DNA from: Orychophragmus violaceus | Taxonomy: Eukaryota; Streptophyta; Magnoliopsida; Brassicales; Brassicaceae | Assembly: GCA_030180135.1 (NCBI GenBank) | Contig: CM058238.1 | Coordinates: 87,614,619 to 87,678,618, forward strand | Direction: 5' to 3' | DNA: 64,000 bases | In this document: positions 32,493 through 43,100 of the stretch, piece by piece | Layout of the letters: each line of letters begins with the position of its first letter | How positions within the stretch are numbered: position 1 is the first letter of the stretch | Made by a program: the position numbers and the translations under genes | The notes under the pieces: model-generated | Database searches by the model: none | Seen by the model: the letters and a program-made list of their open reading frames with translations, nothing else | Told to the model about the DNA's origin: nothing

Positions 32493-34389
32493 AAAAAACG
32501 GTTTGAACAGTCGAGCTTAACGACTCTAAACAAAAGCGCACTTGGGAGACATTCCCATGTTTATCCTTGTACATATGATCTTTTGCTTGTTATTTTTGAT
32601 GTTCTTTCTTTAAGTTTTATCAGGTTTTGGTCTGTAGGTGAAGTTGGGGATCAATCGGAATGAGCCTAGGTCATGGCGAAATCAACAAAGAATTGAGCTC
32701 TCATCCCATTCCACTCCACTTAAAGCTCCAAGTAACACACTCCAGCCTTGTAAATATTTTGCTTCTTTTCTCTTCTTGAGTTTGTTTGTTTTCCCGGTCT
32801 TTCTTCCTTTCTTCTTTCACACCGAGACGGTGTGAAGTAAGTTTGGGGGAGAGACCAGTTGCTAATCGCGTTTGTTTTGATCTTATTTTTCGTTCTCTAT
32901 TTTGAGTCTCATGCATTTCATTTATGGCATAGAAAAACAAAAAAAAATCGAAAAATTTCAAAAAAGTTTCACAAAAAGAAAGCATCTAGTTGCAATAGAA
33001 TCATAGGATCGAGTCTAGTTGCATCATATAGGACTTGTTTCATGCATTTGGGAGCAATGATTTGATTTCCTCGTAAGGTTTAATTGGGTAAAACTTGTTT
33101 CAATTGCTAGCTTTTAAGCTAGATAGATCACACTAGGTCTGTAACCCGAGTAAAGCATGAAAGTTAGAACGAACCCTGCTTTGATTGCTTGCTTTGAAAC
33201 TTGATTTAATGCTGAAACTTGTTGTGATTTGAAGCTAGCTCCATCTAGTGAGAACCTTAAATGAATCATCTAAATTATCATATTCTTGCTTGTGTATTAA
33301 ACTCATGGATACCTTAAAATATTTGAGCATTCTTATCCTTTCTACCCCTCTCTACTTGCTCAAATAGACTTCCATATCTTTCACCACCCTTCTTTCAAGC
33401 CACAAACACTATCTTGAAGTGGTAGGCCTATTTGGAATGAGCTAGGTAAAAAGTGTTGAGTATGAGGTGACTAGGAGAAATTTCCTTGTAGATGCAAGCT
33501 CAACATCTTTGGCTTTGCAATAGGCTAGGATCAAAGTTTGGGGGAAGAGTTGGGAAAGGAGAAAGAGAGTAAAGAAAAGGAAGAATAAAAAGGGATTTTG
33601 GAATGGGGTCTTGAATTTTATGGCAAAAGTGTTTAAAAATAAAAGCTCTTATGTGTTTTGAAAAGAAAAATGTCTCAAGTTTTGAAATGAAAAGAAGCCA
33701 AAGGCTCACTATAAAGAAAGAAGAAAGTTTATGAAAAGAGACATTTGAAAAGAAAGAAAGATTTGAGCAGTTAAAAGAAAGGATTGCTACTGTTTTGAAA
33801 TGTTTTGAATGATCCTTGGGGAGTTTGATTGGAAAGTGTTTGATTGAGAAAGAGGTATAAGGCAAAAATGGCCTTGATCAAAGGGTAGACTTCATTTAGG
33901 TGGGTTAGACTAGGAGAAGAAGCTATTGGGGCATGGGTAGATGGAAATCAACCTAGTATGCACCAATTGCCTCTAATTCTTAGCCTTTTACTATTGCTCA
34001 TTCATCTTCTTTATGAGAGAACCTTTATGCATTTGGAGAATCCCCTCTTTTGATTGAGATCACTTTAATCTCAAAAACTTGTCCCTTGCCAAATGAGTTT
34101 AATCACATTGCTTTGAATAGGATTCACTTGAAAAACTAATGAATGTTAAGGAGCTAGTGGATTTGAATGCTTGTGTAAGTTGAGGATTAAGCTAAGAGTA
34201 TTGTCTTGATGAGTATGGCTACATCCTTGGAGTAGGCTTAACTCGGTTGCGCCTTAGTTGTACAATATTGAATTGAAACCTTTTCATCTTGATTAAACCT
34301 TTGGATATGAGCTCCCGCTTTCAAACCTTTCGCCCAACTTAATTTTGATTGTTTGCTTGCGGACAAGCAAAAGATAAGTTTGGGGGAAT
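32493..34389 (+). other. Athila-like 3' internal region without ORF
   Basis: 1.9 kb where pol would normally be. No ORF of note. It contains GTTTGGGGGAGAGACC near 32842, an A-rich tract near 32936-32980 and a purine-rich stretch at about 33530-33790, and ends in the GTTTGGGGGAA polypurine tract. Confidence 0.75.
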
Positions 34390-36227
34390 TGATATATGCA
34401 TAATTTATAGGATTTAAGATTTATAATCTATTTAGTTTTGTTGCATATTACATTTATTTTCATACACTTAAATATAAAATCATGCATTTATGAGTTAGAG
34501 TTTTTAAGATTAAAATTTGCATATTTTAGTATTTTTTGGAGTTTGTCTTAGTCTTTTACAGTTGCCATGGAGTTTGGAGAATTAATTAAAGGAGAGGAAA
34601 ATGAAAAGAAAAGCTTGTGTCATGAGTTTGATGAACAACAATATTTCTGATCAAACAAAAGAGCCAATGAAGTGTTTGAGGTTGGTGGAGTCAACGTGTC
34701 ATGAGTCAACAAAGGTGGGCTGCTCATGTCATCATGCCAGAAGGAGGAGACGTGAATCAAGTGCCCATAAGCCTTTGCCCCCCCCCCCCCCCCGGACGAC
34801 TCGCAAAGCCCCCCCCCCCCATCGACGAGACGAAGACCACCATCCCACGAGCCCCACCGCAAGGGAGATGGAGATGTTGCCGAGGTGGGAGAGGTCGAGC
34901 CAGCGGTGACGTCGAACCCGCGGTGAAGGTGAAGTCCGGAGAAGAAGACCCGAGCCAAATAGCCGAGTTCTCAGTGGTCGATCCACCGGAGCGATGAAGA
35001 CCGCGGGCTGACGAAGTCAAAAGGATGAAGATGCGCGGAGTCACCGCGTGTACCGCGGTCGAGCCACCGGGCACTCCTAAACCGCGGTGAAGCCAGCGGT
35101 TGAGTCACCGGCGTGAACGAGACCGCGGTGAGGCTTGCATCCGCCGACGAAAATTCGACCAAAAGAACCGTGTGTGCCGCGGTTGGTGCAGCGGGTCAGT
35201 CGAAACCGCGGTCGACCCAGTCCAGTTGACTTTCCAGATTTTGACCAGATTTGACCCATGGATCCGGGTCAATACCCGGTTTGTTCCGGGTTGACCCGGT
35301 TCGCCCCTTTTCTACTATTTAAGGCTAAAAACCTAATTTTTAGAGGATCTTAAGCTTTTTTTTGATTTGAAAAACTTTTGTAAGAACAAGTTTAATCTTT
35401 TGCAAATCTAAGTACTTCTTTTGAGATTTCTAGTTTCAATCTTTCCTCTTTCTCTAATCCTCAATGATTTACACTATCTCTATAGATTTTGTTGATCAAA
35501 TGATGATTAGTGAGTAGTTTTCCATAGGGTTTATGGGTTAGGTAGGATTAGTGTGATTAGGGATGATTAAGGGATGTCTAATGTTAATCTTTCTTAAATC
35601 TCTTCTATCTTAGTGATCTTAATGCCTATTTTACCTTGATCAAATTGATTAGGATGTATAGGAATTTCTTGCCCACCATGTGTTCGATGAAATTCCAGTT
35701 TTAGCTTTGATAGGATTTTCACATTCTAGCTCATGGGAATGAATGTCTAGAGTGATTATTGGCAATTAAGAAATTGATTGAATGCTTGCTTGATCCCAAT
35801 TCACAAATGAGAGTTTGTTCTTGGGTTAGGATTAAGTGAAGAGATTAGCTCTAAGAGATTAGGCTAATTGACTTATTGTGTTCTTGCTAGGAGGTTAGCT
35901 TGTTTGAGGCTTGATTAGCATCCCGAGATCATCCCGAGTATCCTTGTCCATTGACCTTGCTCATAGACCTTATTCTTATCATTGATTTCTAGTTATCTCT
36001 GTTCTTGGGTTGTTTAGCTCTCTTTGCTTGATTTTGTCTACTTTGTTATTGTCATTAGAACTTTTAGAATCTTAGAGTTTGAATCTTGAAATTGGTTAAC
36101 TTGGCTAATTTGGTTCGGTGTATTCACTTTGGTCTAGTCCGGTCCTAAAAATGGATTGATCCCTCATTGCTACACGATAAGCATGGGGAATTGATACCCA
36201 TAAAGATTGGCTAAAATCTTGTTATCA
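34390..36227 (+). repeat. 3' LTR of the Athila-like element (1838 bp)
   Basis: Pairs with 27580-29403. It has expanded poly-C runs at about 34779-34795 and 34809-34820, with a short insertion between them that is absent from the 5' LTR. Confidence 0.93.
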
Positions 36228-36232
36228 GAAGC

Positions 36233-37715
36233 TTTAACATAACATATTGAGCCCTCCTTTATACCATGTAACACCACCTTTCTTTTACCCCATTCAAACT
36301 TCATTGTCAGTTTTTTCAAATCCCAAAGTAGTAGGATCCAAAAACTAACAACTGAACGCCCAATGCAACATCCACACCACGCAGTGGAATAATCATAAAA
36401 TCATCCATGAAACTAGTGCCCTGAAAATCCCATTAAAACTGATTAACACATGCTTCCACACACACTCTTCATCCATCTACTACCTCGAGTACTACCATCA
36501 GGTACGAGTTTGCACCCCAATTTCATAGCTGTCTTTGTATCTATGAAATTTTCTGTTGAACATGAGTCAAGCAGCATGAAGATATGCTTCTTTCTGTGCA
36601 CTCCTTTAACACACAGAGTATTATAAGATGTGATACTCGATATAGAATGTAAAGAAATCTGAGCAATGATGCCCTCCGGTTCTTGATTCTCCTTTTCATC
36701 ATCAGAATGCTCTTCTACCATTGATTCGTCAACTTCATAATCCGTGTAAAACAACTGAGCTTTCCTATGTGTTTTAGCATGTTCTGGACTATATTTCTCA
36801 TCACAATGATAACATATATTCTTAGCTCGTCTATAACTCATCTCTGCACTAGTCAAAAACTTTTGTGGTTGTGTTATATTGTTGGTATCTCTCGGCTGAA
36901 TCTTGTCCTTCTTTGCAAACCAGTCATTCTCCTTCCTGACTGTAAGAATACCTTTAGATGATGATGGTGGTCTATAACCAGATGAGTAAAAGGATTATTT
37001 CTTCTGCGGGTGTGCTGATTCATACAAATTGACCCAAAGAAAAACAATCTTTAACTGTCTTTGGCTTGAACATCTTTACTTGCATCTGAGTTTCAATCCG
37101 TAACATCTTCTGATAAGTTCACATGATCTCTGATGCTTTCAAACTTATTATGATATGGTACTATTTCATATGTTTCCTATAAAACTTCCAATTAGCTACA
37201 GGATCATCCAACAAATCTTCAAATCACTCAATCAACACATCCTTATATGTTCGCCAATCCTTTAAAACTACATATCCATATTCCGAACTAACCAATGATT
37301 GATGCCAATTATCGGCGACATCTTCCATATGCATCGAAGCCATGTTTACCTTAACATCTTCAGGTGTATGGTCGATTTCAAAAAATTGTTCGACCTTGAA
37401 CAACCAATCCTTCAATTTATCTCCGTTGAAGCGAGGTAAATCGATTTTAGCTAGTCTAGTAACACCTTGCCGTGAAGGTCAGGCCGACGAGTCATTGGTA
37501 TTATGACAGCCGGATTTGTTGTTATCGGAACTCGATATCTGATTTCGCATCTCGGCGAACATCTCCTGAATCGAAGCGAACTGTTTCCCCAAGGAATCTT
37601 CGATGACTTTGAAGCGTTTATCCATCTTTTTAAACTACAAATCGATCGACTGAAGCTTCGATTGAAAAGCTTATTCCGTTTCTTGATGCATCGTTGCTAA
37701 TCTTGTATGTGGCAT
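36233..37715 (-). pseudogene. chromovirus gag and protease (decayed)
   Basis: On the minus strand, ATG at 37715 starts a gag with an early stop. It continues with LKDWLFKVEQFFEIDHTPEDVK-type gag sequence (37224-37415). Near 36800 comes a zinc-knuckle-like CYHCDEKYSPEHAKTH, and then an aspartic protease with LLDSCSTENFID (usual LLDSGSTHNFI, so the catalytic Gly is replaced by Cys). The frame is broken several times. The rest of pol lies beyond the two insertions, at 17090-19870. Confidence 0.82.
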
Positions 37716-37746
37716 TGTCGAGAGAATCACTGGATACTGATACCTT

Positions 37747-38080
37747 TGATACAACAAAAATACGTCTGAATCAATTCCTTCCTTCACTAATCAAATGGAA
37801 ATACAATGTTCAAAGTAAACAACAAATTCCCTAACTCACCTTCAAGAAATCACAATCGTAAGAAGATTTCTAGAGAGGATGAATTAAAGTGTTCTTGAGA
37901 GAGATACAAAGAAAGCAGAGAAAACAATTCTCAGAGAAATTAACCGAATGACTCTACTCTCACTTTCACAGACATTTAATACAGCTAGTACATGTTGTTA
38001 CACTCATTTTCATCTCAACCGTACACACCCTTTATTAAATCTGAACCGTACACGTCACCTCCGCAGTCCATACTGTATCA
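37747..38080 (-). repeat. 5' LTR of the chromovirus (334 bp)
   Basis: Pairs with 16744-17077. CATCT follows at 38081-38085. Confidence 0.92.
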
Positions 38081-38135
38081 CATCTTATGGTCTGTTATGA
38101 TGATCCTCTTCAGTAGCAGATTATGTGTTGTGCAG

Positions 38136-39010
38136 GAAATTACGTTACCTGATCCTGAACTAATCTCAGACAACTCGCCATTACGTTCGAGCTACTCTAG
38201 CTTTCAGAGGTTTTGGAGAAACTCGCCTTACCAATTAGGCGGTGGTGTTTCAAAGAAAGGTATTTGAGCAAATACTAAACAATACTATCTTTAGCAGTTT
38301 GTAATCTTAAAGCTTTGATTTTTCTCATGTTCTTTCTTTTTTTGTTCATTACAATCATCAGAGAGTGAGAGTTTAGACATTGACAGGTTTTCAGACTCGT
38401 TGAAAGGGAAGAAAAAGTCTAATAAGAGTGGACCTTTTATGATTATCTTGTTCTTAGACCTGACAACTTCCCTAAAGAACTTCTTGGAGGTTTGGAATGA
38501 TCATCTCATACACCATTTGTTTCTTTAGTTCATATACTCTAATAGAAAGGCCTTTGAAGAGAGCAAGATGGACTCAAGAGGCAGATCTGGGGGAATTGGA
38601 TTTATTTGAGAAGCTTGAAGAAAAGTATAAGGTATAACCAAAAAAAAGTTTACAGTTTGATTACAACAAGTCACATTTTGGTTATTTTGTTTGGTTAGGT
38701 TGAAGGAAAGGAAGATAATGAAGAAGGAGAATATGATGATGATGAAGTTGAGGAATCAGAATCAGATAACGAAGATTATGATCTGGTTCTCTTCTTCTCA
38801 AGTTAGTTAAAATTTCTGGTTCTTCTTTTATGTTTTGTTTGTAGAATAAATATTTTGATGATCACGACGACAACTATAACCAGGCGGATGATGGTATCAG
38901 TAATGATCATCTTTACACTCCATGTCTCTCTACATATTTTGAAACTTAGAAATGATAATAACTAACTTTGTTTCTCTCTTTTCTTGCCAGTAGATGAAGA
39001 AGTGTATTAA
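38136..39010 (+). CDS. exons 2-7 of the RPC31/RPC7-like Pol III subunit gene
   Basis: Exons: 38136-38259 (ITLPDPELISD, FWRNSPYQL), 38362-38489 (DIDRFSDSLKGKKK, then DNFPKELLG in a shifted frame), 38546-38631 (RPLKRARWTQEADLGELDLF), 38699-38785 (acidic; EEGEYDDDEVEESESD), 38845-38893 (KYFDDHDDNYNQADD) and 38991-39010 (VDEEVY, stop). Splice sites are GT..AG and phases agree from exon 2 on. FPKELLG, RARW and the acidic tail ending in VY mark the Rpc31 family. A single T is missing in the T-run at about 38437-38440, which breaks the frame inside exon 3. Exon 1 ends with two spare bases, so the acceptor at 38135 is out of phase. Acceptors ending at 38113, 38116 or 38119 would be in phase. It may be a pseudogene or carry assembly errors. 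Confidence 0.8.
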
Positions 39011-39459
39011 AGCTTCCCAAAAAGGATCAAGTAATCGAAGGTGGAAAACTCAGTTATGTCTTCAGACAAATCACGTCTCACCACATATGTTATAAGTTAG
39101 TTTAGTTTTTTGGTTCTTGTGTTAAAGTGAAGTATTTCAACAAAATGTTGAATGTTAACGGGATTAAGTTTTCTGCTTTACAAAATAATTAATATTGTTA
39201 TTGGGCCATTTGAAAATCGAGAAAATAGTGTTTCAGAAAAGACCTTTCTGAGAGGAGGAAACAATCTTCAATGCGATTAATGAAGCTAAAAATGGCAAAA
39301 CCTATTCTCAGAGGAGGAAACAAACTTCCAACTACAAGTTTGGTCTGACCGGTACGCACTTAAACATTAAACCTATTCTGAATTACTCCCACTGTCTTGG
39401 TTAATGGCTAACTGAAAAGCTTCATCTTAACAACTATTTTTATTTGTGTGATTAACATA
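39011..39459. other. 3' flank of the RPC31-like gene
   Basis: Probable 3' UTR, then non-coding sequence. At about 39247-39325 a GAGAGGAGGAAACAA unit occurs twice. No gene is recognised. Confidence 0.4.
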
Positions 39460-39570
39460 GATCGTTCGATTGAGAACAAGGACATGGTGCTGTGGTATAC
39501 GCTAGGGTTCCATCACATACCGTGCCAAGAAGATTTTCTTGTTAATTTCTTCCAATCAAACCCGGTTCTT
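39460..39570 (+). pseudogene. copper amine oxidase C-terminal fragment
   Basis: After an AG acceptor-like site (near 39460) the frame reads DRSIENKDMVLWYTLGFHHI, then CQEDF and NFFQSNPVLG. The segment LWYTxGFHHxPxQEDFP is a signature of plant copper amine oxidases, which deaminate polyamines in apoplast or peroxisome. About 10 residues between QEDF and NFFxxNPVL are missing and no other exons are nearby. It is a truncated remnant. Confidence 0.75.
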
Positions 39571-40102
39571 GGGATCACCCTGTTCTTCCACAGGAAGCAC
39601 AAATATGTCTCTGCGACATCTTTAAATAAAATCTCATCTTCAAATACATGGAAGAAATGTTCAAAACTCTGCACATAGATGACAAACAAATATTCTCCAA
39701 ATATTTAATCCATGCACGTGGATCACATGATGTGGTCCTTGGTCATTTCTTAATTGTGTTTGTAATGCTTGTGCAGTGGACTTGAAGAACATGTATCAGT
39801 TCGGTTTCTTGACACAATTCTTAAACATTTTGACTCAGCAACTAGCTGGTTAGCCCATTCGAATTCAGACATCTGTATTGTCTATTTTCATTTCTTCATT
39901 AGGGATGATTTGAGAGTATTTGAGGCTTATCAATAACTGAGCAACACAAGGTTATTTGATTTGACATACATATATCAAGAATCCATCTTTAAAGAATACA
40001 TACAACACCATAGTCGAAAAAGTCTATCATGATAACTGAAATGAAGTGTCAAATATGATGAAGCATCCAGTCATAAAACTGACATAATAAATTGAGTACC
40101 AG
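39571..40102. other. non-coding stretch before copia 2
   Basis: No supported gene. It may contain lost upstream exons of the fragment that reappears at 44639, because copia 2 sits directly at an acceptor-like TACCAG. Confidence 0.35.
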
Positions 40103-40107
40103 GTTCC

Positions 40108-43100
40108 TGTTGGAGCAAAAGACAAAAGGAGCCGTTAAGTCTAATTAGTATTTGAATTGTTTTGATTTAGTTCTCGCTTAGTCAATAAGGTCTGAGTCTT
40201 AAGGACAACATTTAGTTCAGTTTGTTGAGTATCTTGTTGCGCAAGAATAGGAGCTGTTAGTTCATCTGTAAGGCTACTTAAGCCAATGAAGTTCTTTGAA
40301 TAAAATAGTCGAATACTTTCAGCTCAAATACAGGGTACTCTGAAACTACAAGTTGGTATCAGAGCTTACATTTGATCTGAAAAGAAAACACAGAAGGCGT
40401 AGCTTCAACGAAACAAGAGAGAGAGATGGGAGACAATAAGATGAAGTTGCCTCAGTTTGACGGGCATTGGGACCATTGGAGTGAAGTTTTGGAGAATTTC
40501 TTCCGTGCAAGAGGGCTATGGAGCTTGATTGAAATCGAATATGAAGAACCTGCCACAACGACTGTGCTTTCACCTGAGCAACGACAACAGTTAGACGATG
40601 CAAAAACAAATGATCACAAGGTAAAACACTACTTGTATCAGTCCATTGACAGGGTGACGTTTGAGCAGATTCTGGATCGGAGAACATCCAAAGTCATCTG
40701 GGATTCAATGAAGAGGAAGTATGGAGGCAATTCTCGAGTGAAGAGATCATTGCTTCAGAAGATGAGAAGTAACTTTGAAGTACTGGAGATGAAGGAATCC
40801 GAGAAAATTGAAGAGTATGTCAAACGTGTTTTGGCTATCACAAACCAAATGAGAAGCAATGGAGAAGTCATGAGTGATTCAAAGGTTGTTGAGAATATTC
40901 TCAGAACTTTAAGTGAAAAGTTCATGTATGTGCTGGTTTCCATAGAAGAATCCAAGGACACTGAAAACCTGAGCCTTGATGAGTTGCAAAGGTCACTTTC
41001 TGTTCATATCAGAAGTTAAAAAAAGCCATTTGGAGGAGATGATCAAGTGCTCAAGGTCACACATGGAAGGGGAATGAACACAAGAGGAAGAGGTTCATTC
41101 AACAGAGGAAGAGGAGGTGGGAGAGGTCGCATTCCTTTCAACAAAAGCACATTGGAGTGCTACAAACGCCACAAGATAGGACATTTCCAAAATGAATGTC
41201 CTAATTGGGAAAAAGAAGCAAATTATGCTGACTTTGATGAGTATGAAGAGATGCTTCTCATGGTGTACATTGAAGAGAAAGAGAAGAGTGAAGAAGGCGC
41301 TACAGAAACCTTAATGATAGCACAAACCGAAGAGACAGAGACCAATAAGAAAGCATGGTTTCTGGACTCAGATTGCTCTAATCACATGAGTGGAGACAAT
41401 GAGGTGTTCTCAACTCTTGATGAAAGTTTCAGGCACTCGGTCAAGTTAGGTAACAACAAAAAGATTGATGTTGTATGAAAGGGCAATGTTAGACTTGTTC
41501 TGAATGGCGCAATTTATCACATAAGCGAAGTCTACTATGTGCCAGAACTCAAGAATAATCTCTTGAGCGTTGGTCAGCTTCAGGAGAAGAAGCCAATTGT
41601 CATCATTCAGAAGAACTCATGCAAGATATATCATGAAAAGAAAGGGTTGATTGCAGAGAGCAGAATGAGTGCAAAAAGAATGTTTGCATTGATCAATCAG
41701 GACTACATTGAAGGGAAATCAAGTCCAGGACACTGTCTGCAGACCACTACTGAAGAAATACCAAAGCTCTAGCATGAAAGATATGGGCATCTCAGTCATG
41801 GAGGCATGAAAACACTTCAAGCGAAAGACATGGTACGAGTCTTCTTGCTTTCGGTACAAAAAGTTTCACCTGTTCTGATTGCTTAATAGGGAAACAACTG
41901 AGATATCTCATTCCCAATAAGAGTGAATGGAGGTCCAGTGAAGTATTAGAGCTCCTACACTCAGACATATGTGGTCCAATAAGCCCTACCTCTACCAGTG
42001 GAAATAGGTACATCTTGTGTTTCATTGATGACTATAGTAGAAAAGCTTGGGTGTATATACTGAAAGAGAAGTCAGAAGCTTTCAATTCCTTTAAGACATT
42101 CAAGAAAAAAGTTGAGACTGAATCAGGAAATGTTATCAAAATGCTTAAGGACTGATAGAGGTGGAGAATACACATCGAATGAGTTCACGGCTTTCTGCAA
42201 AGAGAAAGGTATCAGAAGGCAATTGACCACGGCTTATACCCATCAGCAGAACGGGGTAGCAGAGAGGAAGAACAGGAAAGTCATGAACATGGTCAGGTCC
42301 ATGCTATCAACCAGGAAAGTTCCCAAAATCTTCTGGCCTGAAGCAGTGGTGTGGACCTTCTATGTTCTGAATCGATGCCCAACGTTTGTTGTGAAGGACG
42401 TGACTCCACAGGATGCATGAAGTGGTGTAAAGCCAAATGTGAGTCACTTACGAGTATGGGGAAGCATTAGACATGTTCATGTCTTAGATCAACAAAGAGG
42501 AAAACTGGACGATCATCACAAGTAGAGATGTGATATTTGAAGAAAAAAAAAAAGTTGGAATTGGGAAAGAGACAAGAACATCAGAATGAATCTGAACTAA
42601 ACTGGAATGAAGAAGATATGATCTGGGAGGAGAGTGAGGATGAGCATAATGGTATTGCAGAAGATGTTGAAGAAACTGCAGCAGAAAATCAAATACCAGA
42701 AGCTCAACCTGCAGCTAACCGTGAGGGAAGGATAGTAAGGCCTCCAAGATATTTGAATGATTATGTGCTAGGAAATGATTCTGAAGAGGATGAGGATGAA
42801 GTCAACATGGCTGAGGTAATATCATCTGATCCCATAAGTTTTGAAGAAGCCGAGATCAGTACAAAGTGGAAACAAGCCATGAATGAAGAGATAACCTCGA
42901 TTGAAAGGAATCAGACTTGGAAGCTTACTGATCTACCTAATGGAGCAAAATGTATTGGTGTAAAATTGATTTAAAAAACCAAATACAATGATCTTGGAGA
43001 AGTAAGCAAATAAAAGGCCCGCCTAGTCCCTAAAGGCTACTGTCAAGAGCATGGAATAAACTATACAGAAGTCTATGCACCTATAGCAAGAATGGATACA

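Larger units (their letters stand above)
27580..36227 (+). mobile_element. Athila-like LTR retrotransposon with gag and protease but no RT or integrase
   Basis: LTRs at 27580-29403 (1824 bp) and 34390-36227 (1838 bp) start TGATATATGC and end TTATCA, with GAAGC on both flanks (27575-27579 and 36228-36232). The primer site TGGCGCCGTTGCC (29407-29419) and the GTTTGGGGGAA tract before the 3' LTR are typical of the Athila lineage. The internal region encodes gag and an aspartic protease only. No reverse transcriptase, RNase H or integrase is visible, so it would need help in trans. The LTRs differ at about 25 sites by eye plus poly-C indels. Confidence 0.92.
16744..38080 (-). mobile_element. Ty3/gypsy chromovirus inserted in intron 1, hosting two further LTR elements
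   Basis: Minus-strand element with 334-bp LTRs at 37747-38080 (5') and 16744-17077 (3'), starting TGATA and ending TATCA, and flanked by CATCT on both sides. A polypurine tract, AAAGGGGAAGGATT, lies at 17078-17091. Gag, protease, reverse transcriptase, RNase H, integrase and a C-terminal chromodomain are present in pieces. A copia element (19871-27411) and an Athila-like element (27580-36227) sit between the gag/protease and reverse-transcriptase parts. The LTRs differ at about 12 sites by eye (about 3.6%), the oldest of the three. Without the inserts it is about 5.1 kb. Confidence 0.93.
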
